Shown: positions 34,575-46,841 of the stretch, piece after piece
Layout: each line of letters opens with the position of its first letter
Position numbering within the stretch: the stretch's first letter is position 1
Assembly (NCBI GenBank): GCA_037892935.1
Contig: JAYXKI010000007.1
Coordinates: 806,001-870,000 of the forward strand
DNA from: Phlebopus portentosus
Taxonomy: Eukaryota > Basidiomycota > Agaricomycetes > Boletales > Boletinellaceae
Direction of reading: 5' to 3'
Length of the DNA stretch: 64,000 bases
Notes under the pieces: generated by a model
What the model saw: the letters and a program-made list of their open reading frames with translations, nothing else
The model's database searches: none
Told to the model about the DNA's origin: nothing
Program-made: the position numbers and the translations under genes

Positions 34575-35541
34575 TCACGACCGAGCCGACCAAGTGCTTT
34601 CCAGCTTGTCAATAATGGGTTGCACGTCGTCCCACTTCAGCGAGCTCCACTTTTCTGGCATGTGAATAGCTTCATCAAAGTTCTTTACAGCCAGCGCGAA
34701 CTGCGATGCAAAGCGATCTTGTGGAACTTTTCCCGTACCAGTTCCTAATCCCGGCATCAAGACGCTGCGAATTACCGGCTTGTCGTCTTCTGGTTCGTGG
34801 TGTGGGACTCGAGAATTGGAGTTGCCGGCGTTGCTCCCTCTCGCATTACTATTGTGCCGTTCAATCTCGATGAGTAGAGACCACATCGTGTTGTAGACTA
34901 TGTCGCGATCCCAAGAAATGTCCTGAGGCCAATGCATGGTTGGACAAAGAATCAAATATTTGCAACCGGTAGTTCCTTTCTGTGAGTCGATGACATTTTC
35001 TGGGAGCAGCAATGCCGACGCAGAACCAGGTCCTGCGAAGCCCTGATATTTCTTGTATATCTCCGCTTGAACAAAGCGAGTCAAAGCGAAGTAATCTCCC
35101 GAAGGAGAAAGTAGTTTGGAGATTGCGTCGTCGAAGGCACCGTCTAGAAGAGAAATACGGAAGTCAGATTTTTACCGCCTACGAAAGCCATTCTGAGCAG
35201 CTTGATCAGAATATGAGAAGATTCCAGGCAAAAATAGTACGGTGTTTACCCACTCCACTTGAGAACTAAAGTGAGAAGTTGTGCCTTGCGCGATATTTTT
35301 ACGGGGACTATACTTGGGAAACAAGAACTTCGGCTTCTAAGCACTCACCCATTCGGCCATATGAGTTTGCTGGGCTCACGATGGCGTCGAACTTCGTATT
35401 CGGAAGATTCTCCAATCTGGCTCGTACGAAATCAAACCTGTTACGCAAGGAAGGCGAAAGTTCTCTGTCCAAGGCGCCTTTCCACTCGTCGTAGAGCTTG
35501 TTATCATTATTAGGGACAATCAGGTGGAACTGCACGTCCAT
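34575..35541 (-). CDS. Macro-domain-like protein (ADP-ribose-binding fold)
   Basis: ATG at 35539-35541 gives MDVQFHLIVPNND. The macro-domain ligand loop is seen as DAIVSPANSYGRM + DGAFDDAISKLL, joined across an intron (donor GTGAGT near 35349, acceptor TTCTAG near 35145). The C-terminal half has YKKYQGFAGPGSASALLLPE, KYLILCPTMHWPQDIS, VLMPGLGTGTGKVPQDRFAS (the glycine-rich second loop) and ALAVKNFDEAIHM. The end is KLESTWSARS, TGA at 34575. Macro domains bind or hydrolyse ADP-ribose derivatives; the precise activity (hydrolase or reader) is not evident. About 250 residues, apparently complete with one main intron. Confidence 0.82.
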
Positions 35542-36646
35542 TCTGACTGATGTTCCGTAGACGTAAATCCAAGCAGATCAGTTCCACGGACAAGCTGGAG
35601 ATCAAATGGTGTTGGAGCGAGACTCTCGAACTTGAATTCCACGAGCGTAATGAGCTCGCAGACACGTAAGCATCCTAGCTTAGTCATCGGGGTTTAGGTC
35701 TAGCTTGAAATGGAAGGAAGGGATCCTCAGTAAACTGGGAATTGCTCTTGCAACCTCTCTCTGAAACTTCCGAGGAGATAAATCCAGTAATCAGATATTG
35801 CGGTTGGCCGCTCGTCGCGAGTATCTGTTTCTCCAATGAAGGAATAGCTTGGGGAAGTCCCCACAGCCGATGTGAACATACTGTAGATGAGACCAGGCAA
35901 ATCTCATTCGCGGGACCGAAGTGATCTCTGTTGACGATAGGGCTGAACTACGCACGAGGTCAAGGGGTGCACATGTTGGTCGCGAAAAGTTATATTCTGT
36001 TAGTAGTTCTCGTGTTAAGCAAGACGGAAGAATCATTCAGATATGAAATACTTTCAATGTAAAAGATGCGGCTAAAACCTTCGTCCGGGAATACGCGATA
36101 TACAACCTGGAAGGTGTAACGACGAGAACCTTTTTCGCTTACACGTTATGGAAGTGCGTAAAACTTGAGCCTCCGCCATATTCCTCGTTTAACTAGTGGT
36201 ATACTGTAGTTAGAGCACATCATCACTCGAGATGAACATAAAGAAAGAGAGTTTCACGAGTACTTTCTCGAGAATTGAGACAGGGAATTGCCTGGTGAAT
36301 GTTCTTCATTCGTACACAATGCACATTCCGCTAACATAAGGTTCCAACGGCACTCTATTCAACTGAACCAGGCTTCTGAGTGTCTGACTCGGTCATTGAT
36401 TCTTAACTCAACCCTTAACCATGGACCTCTCTAGTGTTCATTGGTTCCAAAAAAGTGCAATACTCTCATAAGTGAGTACCGCCGTAGGCTACTCGGCCCC
36501 TGAGAATGAGTACGGTGAATAAGAACCATGGTCACGGTCACTGGTCATTGGGCATTAGGAACGCACGTGATCGCGACGATATTGAGCACGTGCTCATGTT
36601 CATAGCTAGGAGGTTTTCTTTGCACATCGAGTTCAAAACACAGACC
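35542..36646. other. Intergenic between divergent genes
   Basis: Separates the macro-domain gene (minus) and the formyltransferase gene (plus). Only short frames; nothing recognised. Confidence 0.35.
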
Positions 36647-38146
36647 ATGACGGTACTATCAGTCTGCTGCACAAAATCGTTCAGAAAAGTTAACGCAAAT
36701 AATATCTGCAATTTTCTTCGGTTATCAAGACCCTTAACATCCTTGCCAACTCAAGGCCCATTCAACATTCTTTTCCTGGGAAGAGACGAGTTTTCTGTCC
36801 TTGTCCTAGATCAATTGTATAAGCATTCCGGTTTGTGATTGTTGACCTCCTATTCTAAAGTTATTTCTTAAAATCTGCTAGAAAGATGTCTGGAGTGATA
36901 TTCAAGTTGCAACGCACCCAGATGAAAGAACGGGCAGAAATGGTTCTCGACTATCAATTTGTAAGTGTTAACCCGTCCACAGTCCTTTCAAACATTTATG
37001 TATTTCAGCACCACTTAAACTAAAATGTCTCGGACTGGGCCTCAATATGCACCCCATCCCTATGCAGAAAGCTGCTTTCAAGGATTGGAAGGTAAACTTA
37101 GCCATGTTGCAAAAAGCAGCCTTGTGTTGACCTCGTTGCTAGCCCCCTTCTCAGTTTCTTAGTCCTTCGCAATCTCCAAATAATCTTCTTGTGACGGCAT
37201 CGTTTGGACGAATGATTCCTGACCACATCCTTCATCTCTTCCCAAGATCCAGACGATTGAATGTTCATCCCTCCTTACTTCCGTCCTATCGGGGACCTGC
37301 TCCTATTCAGCACACAATTGCCGACGGAAAGAAGGAAACGGGTGTCTGCGTACTTGAAATGAAGGAGAAAAAACTGGGTGCTGATGTTGGGGAGGTTTGG
37401 GCGAGAAGGGTGCTCGTGAGTTGACATACTTCGTAAGTAATTAACAAGCCGAACTGACTATGGTCGGTTAAACCCGGGAAAGCCTATGCCACCCAATCCA
37501 ACATTTGCTAGATTGAGAGATACTCTTGCAATTGAAGGAGGGCTTCTTTTCGTGTCTGTGCTGAGGTCTATGATCGAGGGAACGGTAAGTTGCGATGTCG
37601 CCATTCATTGAACGTAGCTTAACCTTGCTCCTTGGGATTAAGGCAGTAGCTGCACCCCAGGATGACGCACTTGCTACGCATGCGCCCTTTATCACCCAAG
37701 AAACTGCGACAATAGATTTCGATACTTGGGATGCACACAGACTGGATCGGATGTATCGTGCTATCGGACATCAAGTGCGTTATCGAATTAAACACTATTT
37801 TTTAAGAAGGATGCATCTGAGTTCCCATTTTTAGAGGCCTTTGACTACAACACTTCCTTCTCGGAAAACGCTTCAACTTCACTCACCGCAGCCTTACACG
37901 GGAGCTTTCTCAAGCCCGGAACTTCCGAAACCACTGCGTGCCCTACGAACGCCTGGAGATACGACATATGACCCAACAACGCGCATGCTCGCAATTCGGT
38001 GCGCGAATGACACATATGTATACATACCTTCTGTAAAACAACAGGACAAGAGACAGCTACCGGCGCAAGAATGGTGGAAAGGGGTTTGGCCTCAATGGCT
38101 TAACAATAAGGTTATGACACTCGGATGTGAAGGCCGAAAATCATAG
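36647..38146 (+). CDS. FMT1: Methionyl-tRNA formyltransferase (mitochondrial)
   Basis: Formylates initiator Met-tRNA with 10-formyl-THF for mitochondrial translation. I chose ATG at 36647 (MTVLSVCCTKSFRKVNANN), which gives a basic, hydroxylated N-terminus compatible with import; upstream in-frame ATGs exist. Blocks in order: FNILFLGRDEFSVLVLDQLY, an intron, then DVWSDIQVATHP, CLGLGLNMHPIPMQK, LLVTASFGRMIPDHIL, the formyltransferase motif LNVHPSLLPSYRGPAPIQHT (Asn, His), ETGVCVLEMKEKKLGADVGE (the Asp position), PPNPTFARLRDTLAIEGG, then APQDDALATHAPFITQETAT and HRLDRMYRAIGHQ. The final exon is the C-terminal domain, ending LGCEGRKS with TAG at 38144-38146. About six introns. All family blocks are present. 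Confidence 0.9.
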
Positions 38147-39227
38147 TGTTGGTAAACGAGACTTCAGTATCTGTTCTACTTTCGCTAAACTAAACGTAGT
38201 ATCGGTAGATATAGGCGTGGCATCTTTCTTAGGAGAAATTACATTCATATTGCAAGTTTTCCCTCCGTTGTCTGATTTCATACTTCTATTTTTCGCTGTC
38301 TTAACTCCGTTCCATGTCCGCTAAGTTTGCCGATCATTTATGAAGTCTAGATCTCGAGAGGAGAAGAGAGAAGCCTGAAAAACAAGGATGCCCTTGTATG
38401 TGTCTTGCTGTGATTGTCCTACGCTTCGTCAAGTTCCGCCGACGTCGAAGGGAAGTCTCATCTCTACTGCCAATCTTGCGTCTGACATTTCTCACTCCGG
38501 TATATACGGTAAAGCCGGAAAGGAAATCGGCTGATTCGGCAAGCTACTGGTATCAGACGCGTTCCAGGAATTTCATTTCGCTTGTGTGTTCCCTTCATCT
38601 TGTACTTACCAAAGTATACAAGCAATTAACTCGCCAAATAGCTGGTCAGAAAAGAAGTGAAAAGGTGTTCACGGGCTTACCTCCTTTGCTTATTCGTGTG
38701 GACCTGATGTCTTGAGCAAGCCTCTATAGCAATAAATCAAGTTCTCTATGTTCCATTGTTTCGTATTCTATGGAATTAGACGCATCGTCAAGGGTCATGT
38801 GCTGATAACCACCTTGATAAGATTGACGCAACAGGGACAGTAAGAAGCACGAGTTTGCTTTTCATTTGATGAATGATCAAATACGTAGTTCCCAATGATC
38901 CAGTCCGTCGCTATTATTTGGCCGCTGACTTGTTTCGTTCGATCGCCACGACTTACGGCGAGGTAAGACGGCGAGTTGAGTACCTCGTTACCTATGATGA
39001 GGGAATCACTTGTATCATGGATATGTCCCGGATCTAATATACAAAGTCTTTATATATAATAACGCGTTGTCTAATGTGAGCGGAGTTCTCTCAGCGAACC
39101 ACTAATATGACGACATTACATAGCATGACAACAACATTGACCAAGAACGCCCTGAAGAAAAGAATAAAATCTGAAAGGGTGATGAAGAAGACGGCAGGGA
39201 CAAAAGAAGGGATGAATACACGAAGGA
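38147..39227. other. Intergenic between convergent genes
   Basis: The 3' flanks of FMT1 and the sugar transporter. No supported gene. Confidence 0.35.
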
Positions 39228-41023
39228 TCAGACAATCTTTTCAGGGAGCAAACTGCTGTCCTTATCATCAACCCTATGGTCGTCATGAATGTCATGCGCA
39301 ACTGCCTCAACGTGGGTGACCGCTTCTTCGCCATCGAAGAGAGCAGCTGTCTCCTCTAACGAACGATTCTTCGTCTCGACAACGAAGAACCAGCAGTAAG
39401 CAAATTCGAAGAGGATCCAGACGCAGTAAACGATGTAATACTTCCATTGTATCTCGTCAAGCGCAACGGGATTGACGTATTGATTGAAAATTAGCGCGAC
39501 CGAAACGGTGAAGTTGAACAAGGTCAAGACCTTTGCACGAATGTTGTACGGGGTAATCTCAATGGTGTAAGATACGATGAGTGGACTGAATGCGATGCTG
39601 AAGGGACACTGTATTAGTGATGAACCCGACGGAGATTGAAAAGATACACGTACTCGTAAGCGCCGTAATACAGGAAAATAAACACGATGACAGAGTACGC
39701 CGCCGTCATGTTACCAGTATTCGCGAAGACACCAGCACAAGCTGTCTGGCACGAGAAAAAGACGCACATGCCAGCGGCCGATGAGAGGAAGAGCAGTCGC
39801 CTTCCAGTGCGTTCGCAAATAAAACTCGCAAAAGCTGCTACAAAGAGATTCCAAATCTGGAGGAGACCATTGATTAGAAGTTGTGTCGTTGCGTCCGTGA
39901 TGCCGACCCCATTAAGGACTTTCGAGAGATAATAAGAGACGAGACCGTTGCCAGACCACTGGGAGAAGAAAGCAATCGCAAGGACGATTCGCAGTCGTTT
40001 GAGGTTTCCCTTCTTCGTGAAGAGCGACTTCCAACCCACATTCCTGTTGACCTCACGATCCAACTCAATGGCGGCCTTGATCTCCTCGAACTCATATTGA
40101 ACTAAGGGATCACGTCTGTGCCAATCGTACATTAGTTCGAACTTGAGCAGTATTACAACAAAAACGTACTCATTTCCATCAGCGTGATAGTGGGCAAGGA
40201 TTCGGAGCGCTTGCTGTTCTTTCCCTTTGGAAATGAGGTAACGCGGCGACTCCGGAGCAAAGAAGACGAGTGCCACCTGGATCACGGAAGGTAAACCCTG
40301 AATAGCCGAAGGCGTACGCCAGCTCCAAGACGAAGAGATCTTGAACGTGCCGTATGTGGTCCACGCAGCTATGATCGAACCCGAGTACCATAGTGAGTTG
40401 TAAAGGGAAGTGAGGGCAGCTCGATATGGTGGATACGATATTTCGGATACAAGCATTGGAGCGGCGTTCGCAGCAAACGTGAGACCAAAGCCAATCATGA
40501 AACGCGAGCCAATAAACATGCCGACACTCTGAGAGGCCGTTTGTAGTGTAGCTCCAACTATCATTATGACTGCACCAAAAAAGACTGTAGGTCTTCGACC
40601 GATTCCGTCAGAAAGGTATGGTGAAAAAGGATATGCGGCGACCGCTCCGATATTTTGAATAGCGTTGAGAAGACCGAGCATGCTACCGCTTGGATAATCG
40701 AAAGACTCCTGCCATTGATACAAAGACTGCAAACCGTTCATCATACTTCCATCGTAGCCATTGGTGGACGATGTAATGAGGCTACAAGTGCGATCCTGAT
40801 GAGCAACTGGATACTACAAAATAAAAGAAAATGCCACGTACAAAAGTACAATCCACGCATTGAGGCAGATAAGGCTACGACGAACACCTTGTAGTTTAAA
40901 CGTGCTTCCCAGATTAGAGGATAGATGAACTCACCGCCAGTTGTTGTGCCACTTGCGATTGGGGTCGAGTAGATGATCATAAGCTCTGGTGGTTGGGCCC
41001 GCGGCGACCGGACCGGCTCCCAT
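39228..41023 (-). CDS. MFS sugar transporter (sugar-porter family)
   Basis: Twelve-helix proton-coupled sugar uptake protein of the plasma membrane, nearest to fungal lactose/hexose permease-like porters. ATG at 41021-41023 starts MGAGPVAAGPTTRAYDHLLD; PNRKWHNNW follows. Two short exons then give LICLNAWIVL and FLITSSTNGYDGSMMNG. Sugar-porter motifs: SDGIGRRPTVFFGA (motif A), the PESPRYLISKGK block, a second CERTGRRLLFLSS after helix 8, and VVETKNRSLEET at the end of helix 12. Introns: after HADGNE (GTACGT...GCACAG) and after YYGAY (GTACGT...CTTCAG), besides the two N-terminal ones. The C-terminus is acidic and His-rich (EAVAHDIHDDHRVDDKD). Stop at 39228. The substrate cannot be fixed from sequence. 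Confidence 0.92.
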
Positions 41024-41316
41024 GGTGTTTGAACGACTCGAGGAACTGGTTATCAACGACGACGGAGAACCAGCAATACTGGGCTGGGCAATAAAAGACT
41101 ACCAAGTTGATGCATTTTATATTCTTCGAAGCATTTTTCGGAGAAAGTAGAAGATGGATGTCAGGAACAAATGTATCAATCACACGCACACGATCAAAGA
41201 AGGTTTGGCAAACTGAACCACGATCAGCTGACGAGTCCCCACAGTTTTCCGGTAGTTTTTCCCTGATGGTAAAATGAATTCATAATATTCGAGCACACCA
41301 AGCATATCCAGACATG

Positions 41317-41354
41317 TCCGTCTCCTTTCGACATTTCCGTCTCCCTTCGACATT
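41317..41354. repeat. 19-bp tandem duplication
   Basis: Two adjacent copies of TCCGTCTCCTTTCGACATT (the second has C for T at one position). Confidence 0.8.
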
Positions 41355-44097
41355 ATTTCGAGTTTATCCCATTTGCCGAATGTTGCTGTCAGAAAAAAGA
41401 ACAACATGATGAACATGGTTAAAAATTTGACGAGAAGAAATCAGGCCCAACTTCGCACCAAGTATGCCCTTCACTCACAGCGGACCTACACTTCCAAGAT
41501 GATCGTCCCTTATGTTCCATACACACTTGTCGTTTCTCGGAGTGCGGGACAGGGAAATCTTCGGACAAGGCTCGGAAACTGTCCATTTCCGGGTGCTGGA
41601 ATACCCGATTTGTGCATTCCAGGACCAACCGGTCCGCTCGCCCCGCCACCTTGTCGGCGCGACAAATCCCAGGCCTTCCTCGGTCGTAAATAGCCACGAC
41701 TTTCGATTCAAGAAAGCAGCCCGTGTTCGTCTTATTTGTGCTCCTTTTCGGTTGTATGTTCACTCTTTGTACAACACCCGACAGAAACAAACCACAGAAA
41801 GCTGCGTCTTCCTCTTCTCGGGCGGATTAGCTTAATTGCCATGCCCCACAGTTTATGCTCTCATGGTACTCTGACCAGTGGGGAAATAAGAGCTGAATGC
41901 TGAATGAACACAACGGTTGCCAAGTGCTAATGATATCGAGAAGAAAAGCCGGAATAGCAAAATTCAGGAAGTAGTCCTTGGCCACGTTCCCATCCGCATC
42001 CGTCTGAATGAATTGCTTTGAGATCTATACACGATTTATTTCTCCTCGCCTTTATCGGAGCATTTACTCCCTGGACGGATGAATATTCCGGGATCCCCGT
42101 ATTTCTCTGTGCCTTAGTTCTGAGCGGTAATCGGTATGTGCTACAAGCTGTCGCAAATGTCGTGATCGAACCTCGGTGATAATTGTTTCTTCAATCAACT
42201 GTTTCTGTCGGAACCGACATATTGTATGTCGAGGTATTTCCGCAGCCTATGGAACGTGGTAGAAGACCATACTGTGATAGGCACCTGCGTGAGGATCGTC
42301 AAAGGAAAATAAGTACTGTCTACAATCACAAACTACTACATAACTTCGCGTGCTTTGACCCGAATAACCGGGGGTCTCGCTGGGTCCCGTATCAATACGT
42401 ACGCGAGGCATGGGATGAGGCACAGACGCTGGGCCTCAAGATTTGTCAGAAGGGATAACTCGGGTCCCTCCCGCAGTTGCCTGCCCTGACTACATCACCG
42501 GATGATGTACGAAAGCATCGAGTCTATATCAGCTTTGTCTCCCGACGAGTCACCAATATCACAATATGTTCTTGTCGTTCAGTGAAAGATATGAAGAGAG
42601 AATTTAATCAGTCTTGACAAATCGAAAGTACTGCGGGGTTTTACATTGGTGGAGCGATGGCAAGAGCGCCCAGAAATGTATATGTAGACATCAGGACTGT
42701 ATCAACAAGTCACCGAAATTGGCCGTTCGTTCTCACTGAACGGACGGATGCTGTCGCTTTTGGAAGGGTCACTGTGATCACCCCTGGGTCGTAGGGCAAT
42801 CGAGGGTGCTGAACATTCGCTCAGACAGTAGACAAAGTCCCCATGATCTCTCCTTACTTAGATTGCCCAACAGGCATGTTCTACAATCGCTTTTGTATAG
42901 CAAAAGCCACTCTTGAAGCCAAAGCCAAAGTCAATGATCAACCTCCAAGGATAACGCAATAAGGCTTACTTTGATTCCTCTTTTAACAAATGTGCCTGGC
43001 AAGTACTCAGCGTAAGTATATCGTCCCGGATCGACTGGGTAGTTGCGAAGAGAGAAGAACTCACAAATCATATGGGAATCGTACTCCCTCTTACCTCAGG
43101 AGACGGATTGTCTGCTCTATGGGGCATGTCCTCTACCTTTGATAGTGTCCATATGATGGTACTCGCCACCATTCCATTATACTGTTACTGCCTTGCTTCG
43201 GCGCCGTCCATGAAGCAGTCGGCCCAGGAGCCTTCCACCCAGCCCTTCAGGTGAGCATTTCGGTTCCAGTACATTGTGGACGCAATTTCACTCCATCAAT
43301 TCTTTAGCCGGAGGAGAGTAAACACCATGATTCGAACCAGATCTTCAACTCTTCTGAAAATTATTGCCGTTTTAGGTTCTTGTCATCAGAGTGCCGAAGT
43401 CCAACTACTGATGGTTGGGGCTGTTATACCCACGAAAATCTTGGGCAGCCGATGGTAAAGATCAGGAGCCCACAAATCGGTAAGCTGAGTATAGTTTGGA
43501 ATGTCAATTACTCCGTTTCATGCACCCGAGGCGTTTTGGTTCCTTTTTTTTTCAGGGATGGCTGTCCGGATGTACACTCCCTTGTCACGGGCAAGCTGTT
43601 AGGCTAACCATCGAACGAATGAATTTTGAACCGAGGGTGTGTGTTCAAGAAACGTACAAGACACGCCATCCTTGCTCAGTGTTGTTTCCGTTCAGATTTA
43701 CCGCAGAAGTATGAGTAGATTGATTGATATCGATGATGATACCCTCCGATTTTCGGGATGTGGCTGATATCCTATGGTTATGCATGACCGGCCACCCTGT
43801 TCCGTCGGAGAGGTGAAAAGTGTGAATATTCGAAGCACGAGAAGTACGTACCATTTTCCTTCATAAGTACCCGGATCACCTGGACAGACTACCTCATAAA
43901 TTTCAGTGTGTCCGTTCGGGACGCCATGACAGCGCGTCCATAGCCTTCCATATGAGTTCTTTGAGTAACAGGACTGAACGTAATTTCCGTGTATTTTCTC
44001 CGTCGAAATAGCTTCAGCACCAATCCAAGAGTTTGGCCCTGTCGCAAGTGTCTCTTGCTCTTTTGACTGGGGCGTAAGACGGCGTCATGCATTGCGC

Positions 44098-44112
44098 GGG
44101 GGGGGGGGGGGG
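44098..44112. repeat. G15 homopolymer run
   Basis: Fifteen consecutive G, just upstream of the truncated aldo-keto reductase copy. Such runs are unstable and a common place for assembly error. Confidence 0.85.
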
Positions 44113-44154
44113 TGACGGCCGTCATGGATGGGTCTAATCAATCTAATCTGCTTT

Positions 44155-44530
44155 GCGATTTGTGCGGTATCGGTTTGGTTTATCCCGAATCTAAGTACAG
44201 AGACATTCAAGAAGGCAGCCAAGGTGTCATGTTTCCACTTCACAGTCGGGCAGCTACATCGAGCAAATTTAGACAGCGAAGATTGATGCTCTTCAGATTG
44301 AGTATTCTCCGTGGATGACTGACATCGAAAGAAGTAAGCATATGGTTTATCTTACCCGAGTCGTGTCTTGACAACCTCGGAAGATGGGATTCAACAAACA
44401 GCTAGAGAACTAGGGATCCCAATTGTAGCCTATTCCCCTTTGGGTCGTGGATTCCTGACTGTGATCTTCATTAACATCTTGAAATAGATTCGTCTGTTGA
44501 CTTACTCTTATTACAGGGTCGTTTCAGGTG
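44155..44530 (+). pseudogene. Truncated aldo-keto reductase copy
   Basis: This stretch is a partial duplicate of the middle exons of the complete gene at 44961-46608. It carries ETFKKAAK, an intron (GTGTCA...TTTAG), [19 protein letters not shown], an intron, and then [20 protein letters not shown] followed by RGFLT and GR. The 5' half with the NADPH and Asp/Tyr/Lys/His active-site exons is missing. The similarity stops soon after the GRF codons at about 44530. There is also a frame break just before ETFKKAAK. It lies directly upstream and in the same orientation, so it is the remains of a tandem duplication. Confidence 0.75.
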
Positions 44531-44864
44531 GAGCTAGGCAGTTTCAGTTTGGCTGGGTACGTTCCAAGGCCTGATAGAAGAACGAGAAGGATCACATCGA
44601 CATCAGAGCAGGAGAGCCTTGAAAGAAATTACTTATTGGCTATCAATCGTCCACTCGATTTGCGAACGATCAAGGATAATCCTTTGATTGATATTGAACC
44701 AAGGCCAGAAGGCCGAGAATGCGTCACATCACGTCACGTGCAAGACGCGTCGAATCGAATAAATAATACTCGCGCCTCTCATTGGTCCATCTTGATGCCG
44801 GGCCGAACAGTGAGAAATCGCGTTATTTTTCGTCGGCGCTGCGTCAGGTGAAAGCTATGTCAGC

Positions 44865-44870
44865 TATAAA
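44865..44870 (+). promoter_or_regulatory. TATA box of aldo-keto reductase gene
   Basis: TATAAA 96 bases upstream of the ATG at 44961. CACGTCACGTG-like sequence (CRE/E-box type) lies about 130 bases further upstream. Confidence 0.5.
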
Positions 44871-44960
44871 AGAGACGGTCCTGTCTGATATCTTTGCTCT
44901 CCCAGCTCCATCTAGTACGTGACTGTTAAGTTCTGCGTCCCTTCCAGTCGATATTCAGCA

Positions 44961-46608
44961 ATGAGCACCCCATCTGTTATTGATTTACGCTCTCGCGAGA
45001 TAGGAGGCGTGAAAATTCCCTCGCCGGGTGAGTACCTACACATAATTGAATAAATTGAAGACAGCTGATCACTTATATGCAAGGTTTCGGCGGGATGAGC
45101 TTGAGTAACATTTACGGCGCCGCTAATGATGAAGAGAGCAAGGATCTGCTTAGACACGCGATCAAGCTTGGACTGGTATGTACGCTCTGTGAGTATACGT
45201 TATCCAAACTGAATTCCCGCCAGACGTTTTGGGATTCGTGAGCCTACTTTCCTTGTTGCATGATCTGTAAATGATGAATTTTCTTTCTTAGAGCCGATAT
45301 CTACGGCAACGGCCATAAGTAAGTAATAGCACATTAAGTATATGCACTCTACGGCAAAGTTGCTGATCCTTGCGGTATGCAGTGAAGAACTCATTGGTTG
45401 GTAGAGACTTAGTAGAAAATCCCAATATTCTTAGGTACATCCTTATGAATAACTCCCTGCAGGTTCGGTTCTCGCTGAGGGAGATAACCGCTCGAAGGTC
45501 TTCCTTGCTACAAAATTTGGACATGAACTTGATCCGGTGACGAGGCAGTCTAGCGGGAAGATCCGAGGTTCGTAGCTCACATGGGGCAATAGATAGTTTC
45601 CGTCTTGACGGAGTAGTTGTGACCAGGCGACGCTGCATACATTCGTCAGTCAATCGAAGCCTCCATCAAACGACTTGGGACAACACCAGATCTGTATTAT
45701 CAACACCGTGTTGACCCCAATGTGTATGTGGCACTTCTCTGTTGAAAACACAACGTGCTAATTTCGTTCACAGGAGTCTCGAAGAGACGTACGGGACACT
45801 CGAAGAACTTCGCAAGGAAGGGAAGATTAAGTTCATCGGCATATCAGAACCAAGCGCAGAGACATTGAAAGGCAGCCAAGGTATTCAAGTCCTGCTTTGA
45901 GCATCATTTCTGCCCACCGAGATCCGAGTTGTATTCCAGATAGCGAAGATAGACGCTCTTCAAATCGAGTATTCTCCTTGGACAACCGACATAGAAAAAA
46001 GTGAGGAATTAATTTACACTTTGCTCGGTCGAGGACTGACAGACCCCGGAAGACGGAATTCTTCAAACAGCTAGAGAACTCGGAATCCCAGTCGTAGCGT
46101 ATTCCCCTCTGGGTCGTGGATTCTTGACGGTAAGTTGCATATGCACCATAAATCGAACAGTTGTACGTACTTACCTTTATCTCAGGGCCGTTTCAAGTCT
46201 CCTGAAGAACTCGACCCAAATGACCGGCGTCGTATTCATCCACGCTTTTCGCAAGAAAATTTTATAAAGAACCTTAGGGTAGGATGTTCTTTCAACTTTC
46301 GTTTCCTTCAAGAAGGCTAAAAACGAATTTCATTTCTCTGGGGCCAGATCGTCGAGAAGCTTGAATCCATCGCATCCAAGAAGAAAATTACGCCCGCTCA
46401 ACTCGCACTTGCATGGGTCGCTGCCCAAGGAACTGACATCATCCCTATACCGGGGACAAAGTCTATTTCTCGTCTTGAGGAGAACTGGGCCTCGCGCGAC
46501 GTGATTTTCTCGACTGAAGAGTTGAAGGAACTGCGTGAAGTGATTGACGGTTTTACAACCAGTGGCGAGCGTTACCCGGAACAGATGCTAAAACACATCG
46601 GCAAATAA
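44961..46608 (+). CDS. Aldo-keto reductase
   Basis: NADPH-dependent aldo/keto reductase, close to the pyridoxal-reductase/Yakc-like fungal group. ATG at 44961 gives [20 protein letters not shown]. Catalytic residues are visible: Asp and Tyr in TFWDSADIYGNG (about residues 57 and 62), Lys in FLATKFG, His in LYYQHRVDP. Later blocks are [80 protein letters not shown] and [13 protein letters not shown]. Stop TAA at 46606-46608. About nine introns, some very short. Between ETLK and AKIDALQ the coding text reads GSQ, where the truncated upstream copy has KAAK and a longer spacing. This suggests a 2-base loss rescued by a shifted acceptor. The gene otherwise looks complete. Confidence 0.88.
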
Positions 46609-46841
46609 ACATCTTGTCCTACTGTATGGAGGATAGGAAAGTGATTATAGTTCAGAATTCAGGAGGCTAGCAGTAGTGCATGCACAATTGGGCTACGCGG
46701 TGATATATGGTATCGTTCTGTATTTGAATAAATGCGTGTTACGATGTACCGATTGCCGTACCTATTTCTGTACTAATCCCTGCATTCTACGGACATAGCC
46801 AATCTTCGTTAATCGTACAGACGGCTCCAGTCTTTTGCCCG

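Larger units (their letters stand above)
41024..44154. other. Gene-poor 3.1-kb region
   Basis: Upstream of the transporter. Short frames on both strands, including 41512-41835, 42183-42458, 43072-43254 and 43380-43607, have no recognised family. A local inverted repeat CTGGAAT...ATTCCAG lies near 41600-41625. The region may hold old gene remnants, but none can be supported. Confidence 0.35.

Noticed and set aside
43320..43410. tRNA-like B box (GGTTCGAATC on the minus strand)
   Set aside because: No matching A box, acceptor stem or anticodon arm could be folded around it.
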